DNA from: Actibacterium sp. XHP0104
GTDB lineage: Bacteria > Pseudomonadota > Alphaproteobacteria > Rhodobacterales > Rhodobacteraceae
Direction: 5' to 3'
Assembly (NCBI RefSeq): GCF_025751515.1
Contig: NZ_JAOWLE010000002.1
Location: 248,001-312,000, forward strand
DNA length: 64,000 nt
A model generated the notes under the pieces. That model saw only the letters and a program-made list of their open reading frames with translations. It made no database searches and had not been told where the DNA came from. Numbering within the stretch: the first letter of the stretch is position 1; each line of letters begins with the position of its first letter. The position numbers and the translations under genes are program-made. This document shows positions 45,094 through 56,986 of this stretch, in pieces.

Positions 45094-46554
45094 ATGAGCT
45101 TTACCCTTGCCATTGTGGGCCGGCCCAATGTGGGCAAGTCCACCCTGTTCAACCGCCTGGTTGGCAAACGCCTGGCGCTGGTCGATGACCAGCCCGGCGT
45201 GACGCGCGACCTGCGCGAGGGCGAGGCGCGCCTGGGCGACCTGAAATTCACCGTGATCGACACCGCCGGCCTGGAAGAGGTCACCGACGAAAGCCTTCAG
45301 GGCCGTATGCGCCGCCTGACCGAACGCGCCGTCGAAATGGCCGATATCTGCCTGTTCCTGATCGACGCCCGCGCCGGGGTACTGCCCTCGGACGAGGTGT
45401 TCGCCGACATCCTGCGCCGCAAGAACGCCCATGTGATCCTGGCCGCCAACAAGGCCGAAGGCTCTGCCGCCGATGCCGGCGTGATCGAGGCCTATGGCCT
45501 GGGTCTGGGCGAACCGATCCGCCTCTCGGCCGAGCATGGCGAGGGTCTGAACGATCTCTATTCGCAGCTGTTGCCCCTGGCGGACGAATTCGAAAAACGC
45601 GCCGCCGAAATTGCGCCCGAGACCGATGTCGATGTCTCGGATGACGACGACGATGACGGCCCGCGCAAAATCACCCAAGCCAACCCGATGCAGGTTGCGG
45701 TTGTCGGGCGTCCGAATGCCGGAAAATCGACCCTTATCAACGCTTTGCTTGGCGAAGATAAGATGTTGACCGGCCCCGAGGCCGGCATCACCCGCGACGC
45801 GATCTCGACCCAGTTCAACTGGTCTGGCACGCCGGTGCGCATCTGGGATACGGCCGGGATGCGCAAGAAGGCCAAGGTGCAGGAAAAGCTGGAAAAGCTG
45901 TCCGTGTCCGACGGCCTGCGCGCGGTGAAATTTGCCGAAGTCGTGGTGGTGCTGCTGGACGTGGAAATCCCGTTCGAGCAGCAGGACCTGCGCATCGCCG
46001 ACCTGGCCGAGCGTGAAGGCCGCGCCGTGGTCATCGCGGTCAACAAATGGGATCTCGAGGACGAGAAACAGGACAAGCTGAAAGAGCTGAAAGAGGAATT
46101 CGCGCGCTTGCTGCCCCAGCTCAAGGGCGCGCCGCTGATCACCGTGTCGGCCAAGACCGGTCGCGGCCTCGATCGCCTGCATGACGCCGTGATCCGCGCC
46201 TATGACATCTGGAACCGCCGTGTTTCGACCGCGCGCCTGAACCGCTGGCTTACGGGTATGCTCGAGGTGCACCCGCCTCCGGCGCCGGGCGGCAAGCGGA
46301 TCAAGCTGCGTTATATGACGCAGGTGAAAACCCGTCCGCCCGCGTTTGTCGTGATGTGTTCGCATCCCGACAAGATGCCCGACAGCTATAAACGCTATCT
46401 GGTCAACGGGTTGCGGCAGGATTTTGACATGCCCGGCACGCCGATCCGGCTGACGCTGCGCGGCCAGGGTGACAAGAACCCCTATAAGGGCAAGACGAAA
46501 TCGACGCCGTCGCGCCTGCGCAAGCACCTGGGCAAGGGCCCGGCGGGCGGCTAG
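45094..46554 (+). CDS. der: ribosome biogenesis GTPase Der (EngA)
   Basis: Double-GTPase that assembles the 50S ribosomal subunit, 486 residues. First G domain: GRPNVGKS (9-16), DTAGLEE and NKAE. An acidic linker [11 protein letters not shown] (about 178-188) leads to a second G domain with [16 protein letters not shown] and NKWDL. The C-terminal KH-like domain contains [15 protein letters not shown]. All GTP-binding motifs are intact. Confidence 0.96.
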   Translation: MSFTLAIVGRPNVGKSTLFNRLVGKRLALVDDQPGVTRDLREGEARLGDLKFTVIDTAGLEEVTDESLQGRMRRLTERAVEMADICLFLIDARAGVLPSDEVFADILRRKNAHVILAANKAEGSAADAGVIEAYGLGLGEPIRLSAEHGEGLNDLYSQLLPLADEFEKRAAEIAPETDVDVSDDDDDDGPRKITQANPMQVAVVGRPNAGKSTLINALLGEDKMLTGPEAGITRDAISTQFNWSGTPVRIWDTAGMRKKAKVQEKLEKLSVSDGLRAVKFAEVVVVLLDVEIPFEQQDLRIADLAEREGRAVVIAVNKWDLEDEKQDKLKELKEEFARLLPQLKGAPLITVSAKTGRGLDRLHDAVIRAYDIWNRRVSTARLNRWLTGMLEVHPPPAPGGKRIKLRYMTQVKTRPPAFVVMCSHPDKMPDSYKRYLVNGLRQDFDMPGTPIRLTLRGQGDKNPYKGKTKSTPSRLRKHLGKGPAGG

Positions 46555-46556
46555 GC

Positions 46557-48362
46557 CTAGACCACGACCGAGGCCCCGCTGGTGGCGGGGCCGACGGTCT
46601 GACGGAACATCTCGAACAATTCGCGCCCGATGCCGTGGCGGTTGGCCGACAGGTCTGCCGTAACCGGCGTGCGACTGTCGAAACCATCGGCCAGCACCTG
46701 CAACGTGCCCGCATCGGCATCCAGCCGCACCATGTCGCCGTCACGCAGGCGCGCGATCGGGCCGCCCTCGGCCGCTTCGGGGCTGACATGGATCGCAGAG
46801 GGCACCTTGCCGCTGGCACCCGACATGCGGCCATCGGTAACCAGCGCCACCCGCAGCCCGCGCTGTTGCAGCACCGACAGGGTGGGGGTCAGACCGTGCA
46901 GCTCGGGCATGCCATTGGCGCGCGGCCCCTGAAACCGCACCACGACCACGGTGTCAGAGGTGAATTCGCCCGCCTTGAAGGCCGCCTTGACCGCATCCTG
47001 ATCATGAAACACCCGCGCCGGGGCCTCGATCACGTGGCGATCATCGGCCACGGCCGAGACCTTGATGATCGCACGCCCCAGATTGCCGGTCAGGCTTTTC
47101 AGCCCGCCCGTCGGCTGGAACGGGTCGCGCGCGGGGCGCAGGATCTTGTCGTTCTGGCTGATCCGCGGGGCAGGGGCCCAGGTCAGGTGGCCGCCCTTTA
47201 GCTGCGGGTCAGTGCAATAGTCGCGCAGCCCACCGCCGGTCACGGTCATCGTGTCGTCATGCAGCAGGCCCGCGTCCAACAGCTCGCCGATCAGATAGGC
47301 CAGCCCGCCCGCCGCGTGGAAATGGTTCACATCGGCCAGCCCGTTGGGATAGACCCGCGCCATCAGCGGCACCACCGCCGACAGATCGGCGAAATCGTCG
47401 ATATCGATGTGAATGCCCGCCGCCCGCGCCATGGCCGGCAGGTGCAGCGCCAGGTTGGTTGACCCGCCCGTGGCCATCAGCCCGACAATGCCGTTCACAA
47501 AAGCCTTTTCATCCAACACCTTGCCCGCCGGACGATAGTCATTGCCAAGTGCGGTGATCTCGATCGCGCGGCGGGTTCCCGCCACGGTCAGCGCCTTGCG
47601 CAAAGGCGTGTTCGGGTTGACGAAAGACGCGCCCGGCAGGTGCAGGCCCATGATCTCCATCAGCATCTGGTTGCTGTTGGCAGTGCCGTAGAATGTGCAG
47701 GTTCCGGGGCCGTGATAGCTGGCCATCTCGGCCGCCATCAGGGCGTCACGCCCGACCTCGCCAGTGGCGAACTGCTGACGCACCCGGGCCTTTTCGTCAT
47801 TGGGCAGCCCGCTGGTCATCGGCCCCGCGGGCAGGAACACCGCCGGGATATGCCCGAAGGTCGCCGCCGCCATCACCAGCCCCGGCACGATCTTGTCGCA
47901 CATGCCCAGATAGATCGCGGCATCATAGCAGTTATGGCTCAGCGCCACCCCCGCCGACAGGGCGATCACATCGCGCGAAAAGAGGCTCAGCTCCATCCCA
48001 GGCTGGCTTTGCGTCACCCCGTCGCACATCGCCGGCACGCCGCCCGCCACCTGCGCCGTGGCGCCTGCGCGGCGTGCGGTGTCGCGAATGAGGGCGGGGT
48101 AGGTCTCGAACGGCTGATGCGACGACAGCATGTCGTTATAGGCCGTCACGATTCCGATATTGGGGGCGCGGCCCTCGGCCAGTGCTGCCTGATCGTCGCC
48201 CATCGCGGCATAGGCATGGGCCTGGTTGCTGCATCCCAGATGGGCGCGCACGGGGCCGGTTTCGGCGGCGCGGGCAATGCGATCGAGATAGGCGGCGCGG
48301 CTGTCGGCCGAGCGGCGGATGATGCGTTCGGTGACCTCTAGCAGGGCGGCGTTCAGGGCCAT
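46557..48362 (-). CDS. edd: 6-phosphogluconate dehydratase Edd
   Basis: Converts 6-phosphogluconate to KDPG in the Entner-Doudoroff pathway, the main sugar route in this family. 601 residues. Its 4Fe-4S ligand cysteines are in [22 protein letters not shown] and [14 protein letters not shown]. The C-terminal segment is [21 protein letters not shown]. Start [15 protein letters not shown] matches the family. The partner eda is not adjacent here. Confidence 0.96.
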   Translation of the reverse strand: MALNAALLEVTERIIRRSADSRAAYLDRIARAAETGPVRAHLGCSNQAHAYAAMGDDQAALAEGRAPNIGIVTAYNDMLSSHQPFETYPALIRDTARRAGATAQVAGGVPAMCDGVTQSQPGMELSLFSRDVIALSAGVALSHNCYDAAIYLGMCDKIVPGLVMAAATFGHIPAVFLPAGPMTSGLPNDEKARVRQQFATGEVGRDALMAAEMASYHGPGTCTFYGTANSNQMLMEIMGLHLPGASFVNPNTPLRKALTVAGTRRAIEITALGNDYRPAGKVLDEKAFVNGIVGLMATGGSTNLALHLPAMARAAGIHIDIDDFADLSAVVPLMARVYPNGLADVNHFHAAGGLAYLIGELLDAGLLHDDTMTVTGGGLRDYCTDPQLKGGHLTWAPAPRISQNDKILRPARDPFQPTGGLKSLTGNLGRAIIKVSAVADDRHVIEAPARVFHDQDAVKAAFKAGEFTSDTVVVVRFQGPRANGMPELHGLTPTLSVLQQRGLRVALVTDGRMSGASGKVPSAIHVSPEAAEGGPIARLRDGDMVRLDADAGTLQVLADGFDSRTPVTADLSANRHGIGRELFEMFRQTVGPATSGASVVV

Positions 48363-48541
48363 CTTGGTCCTTTGTTGGAAGATACTGCGGCAATGGCCCA
48401 GCTATACCCGGTAGCGATAACATTGCCAAGCGCGCAGGCCGCCGCCCCGGAAACGCATAAAGTTTTCCGCAAATTCGCCCGATTTGCCCGTCAGGCTTGA
48501 CCCTGAGCAGAAGGGCCGAAAAGCGCCCGAAGGAGATGGAC

Positions 48542-49213
48542 ATGAAACCCACGCGCCTGATCTTGGGCCTGATTGCCGCCCTGGGGCTGTCGGCCTGCAT
48601 GAGCGTCGATACCGCCTCGCGCGATCGGCTGTTGCCCGCGCCGCAACCCGCGGTCAGCGAGACCCCGGCCGGTGATTACCTGCATTCGTTGCAGTTCCCC
48701 TATCACGTCACCCGCGTCGATGTGCGCGTGCCCGAGACCCTCAAGGTGTCCGAGGCCAACAGCTATAAGCCCATCGCCGATATCGTCTGGCGCGAAGACC
48801 CGTTCGGCAACCGGTACGATCAGGTGCAGACCATCGTGCAGGGCGCCGCCGATCAGGCGCTGGCGAACATGACCATGGGCTATCCGGTGACGGTCGATAT
48901 CCAGATCGCGCGGTTCCACGCCCTGACCGAGCGCACCCGTTACAGCGTCGGTGGCCGCCACGAGATCAGCTATTTCATCGCCATCTATGACGCCAACAGC
49001 GGCGCGGTGATCGAACCGCCGCGCCTGATCTCGCTGAATTTTCAGGCCTATGGCGGCGCCCGCGCGCTTGAGGCGATGAGCCGGGGCGAAACCCAGAAAG
49101 TGCGCATCACCAGCCATATGATCGACTCGATCCGCCACGAGATCGACTATCGCAGCCTGCCTGCACCCTTCCTGCCGCTCGGGCTGGCATCTTACGGCTC
49201 GCGAGGGCTCTGA
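48542..49213 (+). CDS. DUF6778-like lipoprotein, hypothetical
   Basis: A 223-residue exported protein. The lipoprotein signal MKPTRLILGLIAALGLSAC gives a lipid cysteine at 19. The ATG at 48542 has AAGGAG six bases upstream; the frame could open 15 codons earlier but that lacks a ribosome site. Mature region: YHVTRVDVRVPETLKVSEANS and a beta-rich domain with YSVGGRHEISYFIAIYD. Conserved in Rhodobacteraceae, function unknown. Confidence 0.75.
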   Translation: MKPTRLILGLIAALGLSACMSVDTASRDRLLPAPQPAVSETPAGDYLHSLQFPYHVTRVDVRVPETLKVSEANSYKPIADIVWREDPFGNRYDQVQTIVQGAADQALANMTMGYPVTVDIQIARFHALTERTRYSVGGRHEISYFIAIYDANSGAVIEPPRLISLNFQAYGGARALEAMSRGETQKVRITSHMIDSIRHEIDYRSLPAPFLPLGLASYGSRGL

Positions 49214-49254
49214 TCCCTCTTTCGCAACGCCCGCGAAGGCAGTAGGAGGAAGGC

Positions 49255-50454
49255 ATGACAGCCTCCTCTTATCCCATCGTGCGCCTGCGCCCCAAGGCAA
49301 ACGCGCGCGCCATCCGCCACGGCTTTCCGTGGGTCTATGACAACGAACTGGTCACCGACCGCCGCACTAAGGCGCTGTCGCCGGGCACGATTGCCGTGCT
49401 CGAGGACGACGCGCGCCACGAAATCGGGCTGGTGACGGTCAACCCCAACTCGAAAATCATCTGCCGGATGCTGGATCGCGACACCGGTGCGAGCATCGAC
49501 GAGGCCTGGCTGGAAGCCCGCCTGCGCGCCGCGTTCGAGATGCGCGAACGCCTGTTCGACGCGCCGTTCTATCGTCTGATCCATGCCGAGGCCGACGGCC
49601 TGCCCGGCGTGGTGATCGACCGCTTTGGCGATGTCGCGGTGATCCAGCCCAACGCCGCCTGGGCCGATGTGCTGATCGAACCGCTGGCCGCCGCATTGGC
49701 ACGCGTCGCCGGGGTCAGCACTATCGTCATGAACGGCACTGGCCGCGCGCGCGGGCTTGAGGGCCTGTCCGACGAGACCCGCGTAATGCAAGGCGCCATT
49801 GACGCGCCCGTGCCCGTGCCGATGAACGGCGCCACCTATATGGCCGATATCATGGGCGGGCAGAAAACCGGCCTGTTCTACGACCAGCGCCCCAACCACG
49901 CCTTCGCCGCCCGCCTGTCGCGCGGCGCGCGGGTGCTGGATGTATTCTCGCATGTCGGGGGCTTTTCGCTGGCCGCGCTGGCCGGGGGCGCCGAACAGGC
50001 GCTAGCGGTTGACGGCTCTGCCGCCGCGCTGGACCTGGCCGAACAGGGCGCCGCCGCCATGGGCATGTCGGGCCGCTTTGCCACCCGCAAGGGCGATGCC
50101 TTTGCCGTGATGACCTCCCTGGCCGAAGAAGGCGCCCAGTTCGACGTGGTGATCTGCGATCCGCCGGCCTTTGCCCCGTCGAAAAATGCGCTCGAGGCCG
50201 GCCTGCGCGCCTATGAACGCGTTGCCCGCCTGGCCGCGCCGCTGGTTGCGCCGGGGGGCTATCTGGGGCTTTGTTCGTGCTCTCATGCCGCCGACCTGGC
50301 GAAATTCCGCGGCGCCAGCACCCGTGGCATCGGCCGCGCCGGACGCACCGCGCAACTTCTGCACACCGGCTTTGCCGGGCCCGACCACCCGCTGATGCCG
50401 CAACTGGCGGAATCGGGCTACCTCAAGGCGCTGTTCTACCGCCTGCTGCCATGA
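49255..50454 (+). CDS. RlmI/RlmK-like class I rRNA methyltransferase
   Basis: A 399-residue SAM-dependent methyltransferase of the RlmI type (23S rRNA m5C1962). N-terminal PUA-like domain (about 1-85, RLRPKANARAIRHGFPWVY) and a C-terminal Rossmann domain: LDVFSHVGGFSLAAL (SAM loop), DVVICDPPAFAPSK (catalytic DPPAF) and a cysteine in YLGLCSCSH near residue 345. Target nucleotide is inferred from family. Overlaps the PIN gene by four bases. Confidence 0.88.
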   Translation: MTASSYPIVRLRPKANARAIRHGFPWVYDNELVTDRRTKALSPGTIAVLEDDARHEIGLVTVNPNSKIICRMLDRDTGASIDEAWLEARLRAAFEMRERLFDAPFYRLIHAEADGLPGVVIDRFGDVAVIQPNAAWADVLIEPLAAALARVAGVSTIVMNGTGRARGLEGLSDETRVMQGAIDAPVPVPMNGATYMADIMGGQKTGLFYDQRPNHAFAARLSRGARVLDVFSHVGGFSLAALAGGAEQALAVDGSAAALDLAEQGAAAMGMSGRFATRKGDAFAVMTSLAEEGAQFDVVICDPPAFAPSKNALEAGLRAYERVARLAAPLVAPGGYLGLCSCSHAADLAKFRGASTRGIGRAGRTAQLLHTGFAGPDHPLMPQLAESGYLKALFYRLLP

Positions 50455-50996
50455 AGGTGCTGCTCGACGCCTGCGTGCTCTACCCGACGGTCCTACGCGA
50501 GATCCTGCTCTGCGCGGCCGGGCAGGGGTTGTTCACCCCGCTATGGTCGGATCGCATCCTCGAAGAATGGGCTCGCGCCGCCCGCAAGATCGGTCCCACC
50601 GGCGAGGCCCAGGCCCGCGCCGAGATCGCCCTGGTGCAGCTGGCCTGGTCCAACGCCATTGTGCAGCCCGCCCCCGGCACCGAGGCCCGCCTCTGGTTGC
50701 CCGACCCGGCCGATATTCATGTCCTGTCCGCGGCCATCACCGGCTCGGCCGATATCCTGCTGACCTTCAACGCCAAGGACTTCCCGCGCCACACGATGAC
50801 CGAGGAAGGGCTGGAACGTCTCGACCCCGACCAGTTCCTGATGCGCCTGAAAGCGGAAAACCCCAACGTGATCGCCCGATGCGTGGCCAAGGTGCACGAC
50901 GAGGCCTGCCGCCTGTCGGGCGAAGACCTGGACCTGCGCGCGCTGATGAAGCGGGCGCGGTTGCCCAGGTTGGGCAAGGCAATAAGCCGCCTCTAG
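50451..50996 (+). CDS. PIN-domain protein, putative ribonuclease
   Basis: A 181-residue PIN-fold protein. Acidic metal ligands appear at MKVLLDACVLYP (D6), near ARAEIALVQLA, and in DIHVLSAAITGSADILLTFNAKDF. Start codon overlaps the methyltransferase stop (ATGA), so the pair is cotranslated. No antitoxin gene neighbours it, which argues against a classical VapBC pair. Possible role: RNA processing or quality control with the methyltransferase. Function not known. Confidence 0.72.
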   Translation: MKVLLDACVLYPTVLREILLCAAGQGLFTPLWSDRILEEWARAARKIGPTGEAQARAEIALVQLAWSNAIVQPAPGTEARLWLPDPADIHVLSAAITGSADILLTFNAKDFPRHTMTEEGLERLDPDQFLMRLKAENPNVIARCVAKVHDEACRLSGEDLDLRALMKRARLPRLGKAISRL

Positions 50997-51070
50997 CGCC
51001 GGGGCTCTGCCCCGGACCCCGGGATATTTATGCGAAAAAGAAGGGGAATTCTTCTTCGGAAAAATATCCC
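50997..51070. repeat. convergent-gap palindromic repeat, copy B
   Basis: Between the PIN gene (+) and eno (-). A GC-rich hairpin CCGGGGC-TCT-GCCCCGG (50999-51015) precedes a long imperfect palindrome with arms GGATATTTATGCGAAAAAG and CTTCTTCGGAAAAATATCC (51022-51069). The first 33 bases recur exactly, inverted, in copy A. Likely a bidirectional terminator of the REP/RSA type. Confidence 0.8.
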
Positions 51071-51115
51071 CGCCGGAGGCCCCTGAGCGGCCCAGCGGCC
51101 CAACGGGCCGCGAGG

Positions 51116-51147
51116 CAAAAGAAATGACCGGCCCCGAAGGGCCGGTC
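51116..51147 (-). terminator. intrinsic terminator after eno
   Basis: 9-bp stem GACCGGCCC / GGGCCGGTC with a CGAA loop, followed on the minus strand by ATTTCTTTT. About 16 bp after the eno stop. Independent of, and next to, the palindromic repeat copy B. Confidence 0.85.
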
Positions 51148-51163
51148 TCAATTTGGCAAAGCC

Positions 51164-52450
<1,287 letters not shown>

Positions 52451-52537
52451 TCAAAGGGTCAGATTTGCCGGCTGTTTAGCAGCCCTCCGGGGGATGGGAA
52501 ACGGCCGTTACCGTTAACTTTCCGCTTTTTCCGCCTG

Positions 52538-53404
52538 TTAGCGCTGTCGCAACAGGCGGCGTTCGCGCAGGAAGGTGTAAAGCCCCGAGGTGATGATGAT
52601 CGCGGCCCCGGTCAGGGTCAACACGTCGGGCGTTTCGCTGAAGACGGTGACGCCGACGATCATCGCGAACAGCAGGCGGAAATAGCGAAACGGCGTCACG
52701 ACGGCCACATCGCCGATGCGCGTCGCCTCGACCACGGCATAGTATCCGGCCGGGCCCATGACCGAGGCGCCCAACAGGTAAAGCGCCGACTGCCCGGTCA
52801 CGGGCGTGGCCCCGCCGCTGATCGCCAGCATCACCGCGCCCACCGGCACCAGCACTGCGAATCCCCAGGCGGCCAGTTGCAGCGAGCTGAGCGTTGCCGG
52901 CACGCGGCGTACCGACAGGTCGCGCAGCGCCAGCCCGGCGACGGCGATCACCGCGAACAGCGATGCCGGCTGAAACCCGTCCAGCCCCGGCTGCACCACC
53001 ATCAGAACGCCGATCATCCCGATGCCGATCGCCAGCCAGCGCCGCCACCCGACCTGCGCCTTGAAGACGATCGCAGCCCCCAGCGTCACCGCCAGCGGTG
53101 TGGCCTGCAGGATCGCGCTGGCCGAGGAGATCGGTGTCAGGGCGATGGCGGTGATAAACCCCACTCCGGCAACAATTTCGCCCAGGTTGCGCAGCAGCAC
53201 CGGCGCGGTGAACAGATCACGCGCGAACAGCGACAGCCCGTGCCGGCGGGCAAAGAGGAAAAAGATGAACGCCCCCGCCGCCCCCAGGATCATCATGATC
53301 TGGCCCACGGGCATATGTTCGCTGGCGAGCTTGATGAACATGTCCTCAAGCGCGAATCCCGCCATCGAGACGGTCATCATGATTATGCCACGCAGGTTTT
53401 CCAT
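52538..53404 (-). CDS. DMT-family (EamA) membrane permease
   Basis: A 288-residue protein of about ten membrane helices in two five-helix EamA repeats, e.g. LLRNLGEIVAGVGFITAIALTPISSASAILQATPL and YYAVVEATRIGDVAVVTPFRY. Members export amino acids or metabolites. Substrate unknown; a lone gene on the minus strand between eno and fda. Confidence 0.87.
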   Translation of the reverse strand: MENLRGIIMMTVSMAGFALEDMFIKLASEHMPVGQIMMILGAAGAFIFFLFARRHGLSLFARDLFTAPVLLRNLGEIVAGVGFITAIALTPISSASAILQATPLAVTLGAAIVFKAQVGWRRWLAIGIGMIGVLMVVQPGLDGFQPASLFAVIAVAGLALRDLSVRRVPATLSSLQLAAWGFAVLVPVGAVMLAISGGATPVTGQSALYLLGASVMGPAGYYAVVEATRIGDVAVVTPFRYFRLLFAMIVGVTVFSETPDVLTLTGAAIIITSGLYTFLRERRLLRQR

Positions 53405-53468
53405 TCTTCCGCCCTAGCGTGGATCTGTTGGCGGTAACAGGAAAAAAGATGCAAGGCAGATATGCAAT

Positions 53469-53493
53469 GAAAAGGGGGGCTGAAGGCCCCCCT
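53469..53493 (-). terminator. intrinsic terminator after fda
   Basis: Perfect 8-bp GC-rich stem AGGGGGGC / GCCCCCCT with a five-base loop, followed on the minus strand by TTTTC. It is 25 bp after the fda stop codon. Confidence 0.85.
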
Positions 53494-53517
53494 GGTGCAA
53501 GCGCGTTCGGCCGGTGA

Positions 53518-54411
53518 TCAGCCCGCGACCGAGGCCGCGTAGATGCTGTCGATCGCGGCGCCCAGCATGGCGTCGAATTCGGCGTCCGACTGCTGGGCCG
53601 ACAGGCCCTCGGTCAGGCCGCGCGAAAAGCTGGCGATCATGCCGGTGTTTTGCGACAGCTTGTCGTTGGCCTCGTCGCGGCTATAGCCGCCCGACAGGGC
53701 GACGACGCGCAGCACGCGCGGGTGGTTGATCAGCGGCGCATAGAGGTTGGCCTTGGTCGGCAGGGTCAGCTTCAGCATCACCTGCTTGTCCTCGGGCAGC
53801 GCGTCGAGCTGGGCCTTGATCTCGGCCAGCAGGATGTCTTCGGCCTGCGGCTTGTCGGCGATGCTGATGGTCACCTCGGGCTCGATGATCGGCATCAGCC
53901 CGTGGCTCAGGATCTGTTTGCCGATCTCGAACTGCTGGGCGACGACGGCCTTGATGCCCGTCGCATTGGCGGCATCGATCACCGAGCGCATCTTGGTGCC
54001 GAAAATGCCTGCCTTGACCGCACGTTCCAGCAGGGCATCCAGATCGGGCATGGCTTTCATCAGCTTGACGCCGTTGGCGGCGTCATCAAGGCCCTTGTCG
54101 ACCTTGAGAAACGGCACGACGCGGCGCTTGTCCCACAGGTAGGTGGCGGTGGGGATGCCGTCGATCGCGCGGTCCATGGTCATCTCGAACAGGATGGCGC
54201 CGATGATCTTGTCGCCGGTAAAGGCGGGCGACTTGATGATGCGCGAACGCATCTCGTGGATCAGGCCATACATTTCCTCGTCGCCCGAATAGGCGTTTTC
54301 CTCGATGCCATAAAGGCGCAGCGCCTTGGGGGTCGAGCCGCCGCTCTGGTCAAGCGCGGCGATGAAACCGTCGCCGGTGCGGATCTGTTCAAGCTGGGCC
54401 TGGTTGGTCAT
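53518..54411 (-). CDS. fda: class I fructose-bisphosphate aldolase
   Basis: Cleaves fructose 1,6-bisphosphate (or forms it in gluconeogenesis) through a lysine Schiff base. 297 residues, close in pattern to bacterial PF00274 class I enzymes such as staphylococcal Fda: [39 protein letters not shown] (Schiff-base region), IIEPEVTIS and [14 protein letters not shown]. Follows pgk on the same strand; intergenic 101 bp. Confidence 0.94.
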   Translation of the reverse strand: MTNQAQLEQIRTGDGFIAALDQSGGSTPKALRLYGIEENAYSGDEEMYGLIHEMRSRIIKSPAFTGDKIIGAILFEMTMDRAIDGIPTATYLWDKRRVVPFLKVDKGLDDAANGVKLMKAMPDLDALLERAVKAGIFGTKMRSVIDAANATGIKAVVAQQFEIGKQILSHGLMPIIEPEVTISIADKPQAEDILLAEIKAQLDALPEDKQVMLKLTLPTKANLYAPLINHPRVLRVVALSGGYSRDEANDKLSQNTGMIASFSRGLTEGLSAQQSDAEFDAMLGAAIDSIYAASVAG

Positions 54412-54512
54412 GATATCACTCTTATGCTGAAATCGCGGAACTTGGCCGCTTGATAGGCGAGGGGGGGCGGGGTTGCAATTCTGGTGGCGCTAACTGGCGC
54501 GCTGCCGGGGCG

Positions 54513-55706
54513 TCAGCTTTCCAGAACCGCCACACCGGGCAGGGTTTTGCCCTCCATCCATTCCAGGAATGCGCCGCCCGCGGTCGAGATATAGGTAAAG
54601 TCGTCCGAGGCATTCGCCACGTTCAGCGCCGCGACCGTGTCGCCGCCGCCCGCGACCGAGATCAGGCTGCCCTCGCGGGTCAGCGCCGCCGCGCGCGCGG
54701 CAGCGGCCTTGGTGGCGGCATCAAACGGGACCAGCTCGAACGCGCCCAGCGGGCCGTTCCAGATCAGCGTCTTGCACTTGTCGAACACTTCGCAGATGCG
54801 CGCCACGGTATCGGGGCCGGCATCCAGGATCATCGCATCGGCCGGGCAGCAATCGGCGGGCAGAACCTCATGCGCGGCGCCGGCGGCGAATTCGCGCGCC
54901 ACGACGATGTCGTCGGGCAGCACGATCTGGCAGCCGGTGCGGTCGGCCTTTTCCATGATCTCGCGGGCGGTTTCGGCCATTTCCAGCTCGGCCAGCGAAA
55001 TGCCGATGGTCAGCCCGCGCGCGGCCAGAAACGTGTTCGCCATGCCGCCGCCGATCACCAGGTAATCGACCTTGCGCACCAGGTTGCCCAAGAGGTCAAG
55101 CTTGGTCGAGACCTTGGCCCCGCCCACAACAGCCACCAGCGGCCGCTCGGGCGCCGACAGCGCGGCCTCGAGCGCGTTCAGCTCGGCCTCCATCAGGCGA
55201 CCGGCGGCATGGGGCAACAGCCGCGCCACGCCCTCGGTCGAGGAATGCGCCCGGTGCGCGACCGAAAACGCATCGCTGACATAGATATCGCCCAGTGACG
55301 CCAGCGCGGCCGACATCTGGGGGTCGTTCTTTTCCTCGCCCTTGTGAAAGCGGGTGTTCTCCAACACCAGAACCGCGCCGGGCTGCAACGCGTCCACCGC
55401 CGCGCGGGCCACGTCGCCGATGCAATCTTCGGCAAAGATCACCGGGCTGTCGCCCATGGCGGTCTCAAGCGCGGGCAGAACCTGGCGCAGGCTCATCTCG
55501 GGCACATACTTGCCTTTGGGGCGATCGAAATGCGCCAGAAGAACCGGCTTGCCGCCCTTGTCCATGATGTCGCGCAGGGTGGGCACGATACGTTCGATGC
55601 GGGTCGCATCGGTCACGCGGCCATTGTCGACAGGCACGTTGATATCCACCCGGACCAGAACGACCTTGCCGGCCATGTCCATGTCGTCGAGCGTTTTCCA
55701 AGCCAT
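54513..55706 (-). CDS. pgk: phosphoglycerate kinase
   Basis: Interconverts 1,3-bisphosphoglycerate plus ADP and 3-phosphoglycerate plus ATP. 397 residues. N-terminal substrate domain [11 protein letters not shown] (about 15-25) and [13 protein letters not shown]-terminal nucleotide domain with [20 protein letters not shown] and GGGDTVAAL. Start [14 protein letters not shown]. Likely cotranscribed with fda. Confidence 0.97.
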   Translation of the reverse strand: MAWKTLDDMDMAGKVVLVRVDINVPVDNGRVTDATRIERIVPTLRDIMDKGGKPVLLAHFDRPKGKYVPEMSLRQVLPALETAMGDSPVIFAEDCIGDVARAAVDALQPGAVLVLENTRFHKGEEKNDPQMSAALASLGDIYVSDAFSVAHRAHSSTEGVARLLPHAAGRLMEAELNALEAALSAPERPLVAVVGGAKVSTKLDLLGNLVRKVDYLVIGGGMANTFLAARGLTIGISLAELEMAETAREIMEKADRTGCQIVLPDDIVVAREFAAGAAHEVLPADCCPADAMILDAGPDTVARICEVFDKCKTLIWNGPLGAFELVPFDAATKAAAARAAALTREGSLISVAGGGDTVAALNVANASDDFTYISTAGGAFLEWMEGKTLPGVAVLES

Positions 55707-55848
55707 GTCTCATCCCTCCTGATCGGCAGCGTGCCGCCTATACACCCGGAACCGCCCCGGGCGTCAACCGTCCGCGCGGTGTTGGGCCTTTTCTTCCTGC
55801 CCGCAGCACACTAGGCTCCGCCCGGATTTCAGACAGGAGGACCGGCGC

Positions 55849-56355
55849 ATGGCCGAGATCAAAGACCCCGAAAACACCATCCTGATGGAGCTTAAAGACG
55901 GCACCGTCGTTATCGAGCTGCTGCCCGACGTGGCCCCCCAGCACTGCGCCCGCATCAAGGACCTGGCTCGCGCCGGTGCCTATGACAACGTGGTGTTTCA
56001 CCGTGTGATCGACGGTTTCATGGCCCAGTCGGGCGACGTCGAGAACGGCAATACCGAAAAGAACTACAACCCCTCGCGCGCCGGCACCGGTGGCTCGGAC
56101 CTGCCCGATCTGCCGGCCGAGTTCTCGAAACTGCCGCATGACCGCGGCACCCTGGGCGCGGCGCGCTCGATGAACCCGAACTCGGCCAACAGCCAGTTCT
56201 TCATCAATTTCAAGGACAACCACTTCCTCAACGGCCAATACACCGTCTATGGCCGCGTTGTTTCCGGGATGGAACATGTCGATGCGATCACCCGCGGCGA
56301 GCCGCCCGCGAATCCCGACAAGATGCTCAGCGTCAAGGTGGCTGCCGATGCGTAA
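55849..56355 (+). CDS. ppiB: cytoplasmic cyclophilin (peptidyl-prolyl isomerase B)
   Basis: Peptidyl-prolyl cis-trans isomerase without a signal peptide, 168 residues. Core motifs: VVFHRVIDGFMAQSGD (catalytic Arg/Phe region), SANSQFFINF and FLNGQYTVYGRVVSGM. It is divergent from pgk. The stop overlaps the start of the next cyclophilin by eight bases. Confidence 0.95.
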   Translation: MAEIKDPENTILMELKDGTVVIELLPDVAPQHCARIKDLARAGAYDNVVFHRVIDGFMAQSGDVENGNTEKNYNPSRAGTGGSDLPDLPAEFSKLPHDRGTLGAARSMNPNSANSQFFINFKDNHFLNGQYTVYGRVVSGMEHVDAITRGEPPANPDKMLSVKVAADA

Positions 56356-56896
56356 GCTTGCGCTGGCCCTGTCGCTGCTGGCGGCCGGCCCGGCGCTGGC
56401 CACGGGCATCCAGATCGAGGTCGAGGGCCAGGCCAACGGCGTGATCACCATCGACCTCTTTGAAGACATCGCCCCTCAGCATGCCGAGCGCATCGCCACC
56501 CTGGCCGCCGAAGGCGCCTATGACGGCGTGGTGTTCCACCGTGTGATCGACGGCTTCATGGCCCAGACCGGCGACGTGGAATTCGGCCTGATGGGCCGCG
56601 ACATGCGTGACGCGGGCAAGGGCGGATCGAAACTGCCCGACCTGCCGGCCGAGTTTTCGGACGTTCCCTATGACCGGGGAATCGTCGGCATGGCCCGTTC
56701 GCGCGACCCTGATTCCGCCAACAGCCAGTTCTTCATCATGTTCGCACCGGTCTACCAGCTGAACGGCGACTATACCGTTGTCGGCAAGGTGACCAAGGGC
56801 ATGGACGTGGTCGACGCCATCAAGCGCGGCCAGGGCCGCAACGGCGAGGTCATGGGCAAACCCGACGTGATGACCCACGTCACCGTGACCGAGTAA
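56348..56896 (+). CDS. ppiA: periplasmic cyclophilin (peptidyl-prolyl isomerase A type)
   Basis: 182 residues with a Sec signal (MRKLALALSLLAAGPALA) and a cyclophilin core, VVFHRVIDGFMAQTGD and SANSQFFIMFAPVYQLNGDYTVVGKVTKGMD. Its core closely parallels the cytoplasmic ppiB just upstream, suggesting local duplication followed by signal-peptide gain. Start overlaps the ppiB end (ATGCGTAA). Confidence 0.94.
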   Translation: MRKLALALSLLAAGPALATGIQIEVEGQANGVITIDLFEDIAPQHAERIATLAAEGAYDGVVFHRVIDGFMAQTGDVEFGLMGRDMRDAGKGGSKLPDLPAEFSDVPYDRGIVGMARSRDPDSANSQFFIMFAPVYQLNGDYTVVGKVTKGMDVVDAIKRGQGRNGEVMGKPDVMTHVTVTE

Positions 56897-56986
56897 CCAT
56901 TCCTCAATCCCGCGTGAGCGGGGCTGGGACCGGGCGGCCCGTTCTGCCATCCTCTGAGACAGAGGACCGGCAGGGAGGGCCGCCCG

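Noticed and set aside
50451-50996. VapC-type toxin of a toxin-antitoxin pair
   Set aside because: No small antitoxin gene lies upstream or downstream; the neighbour is a 399-residue rRNA methyltransferase. Kept only as a PIN-domain protein.
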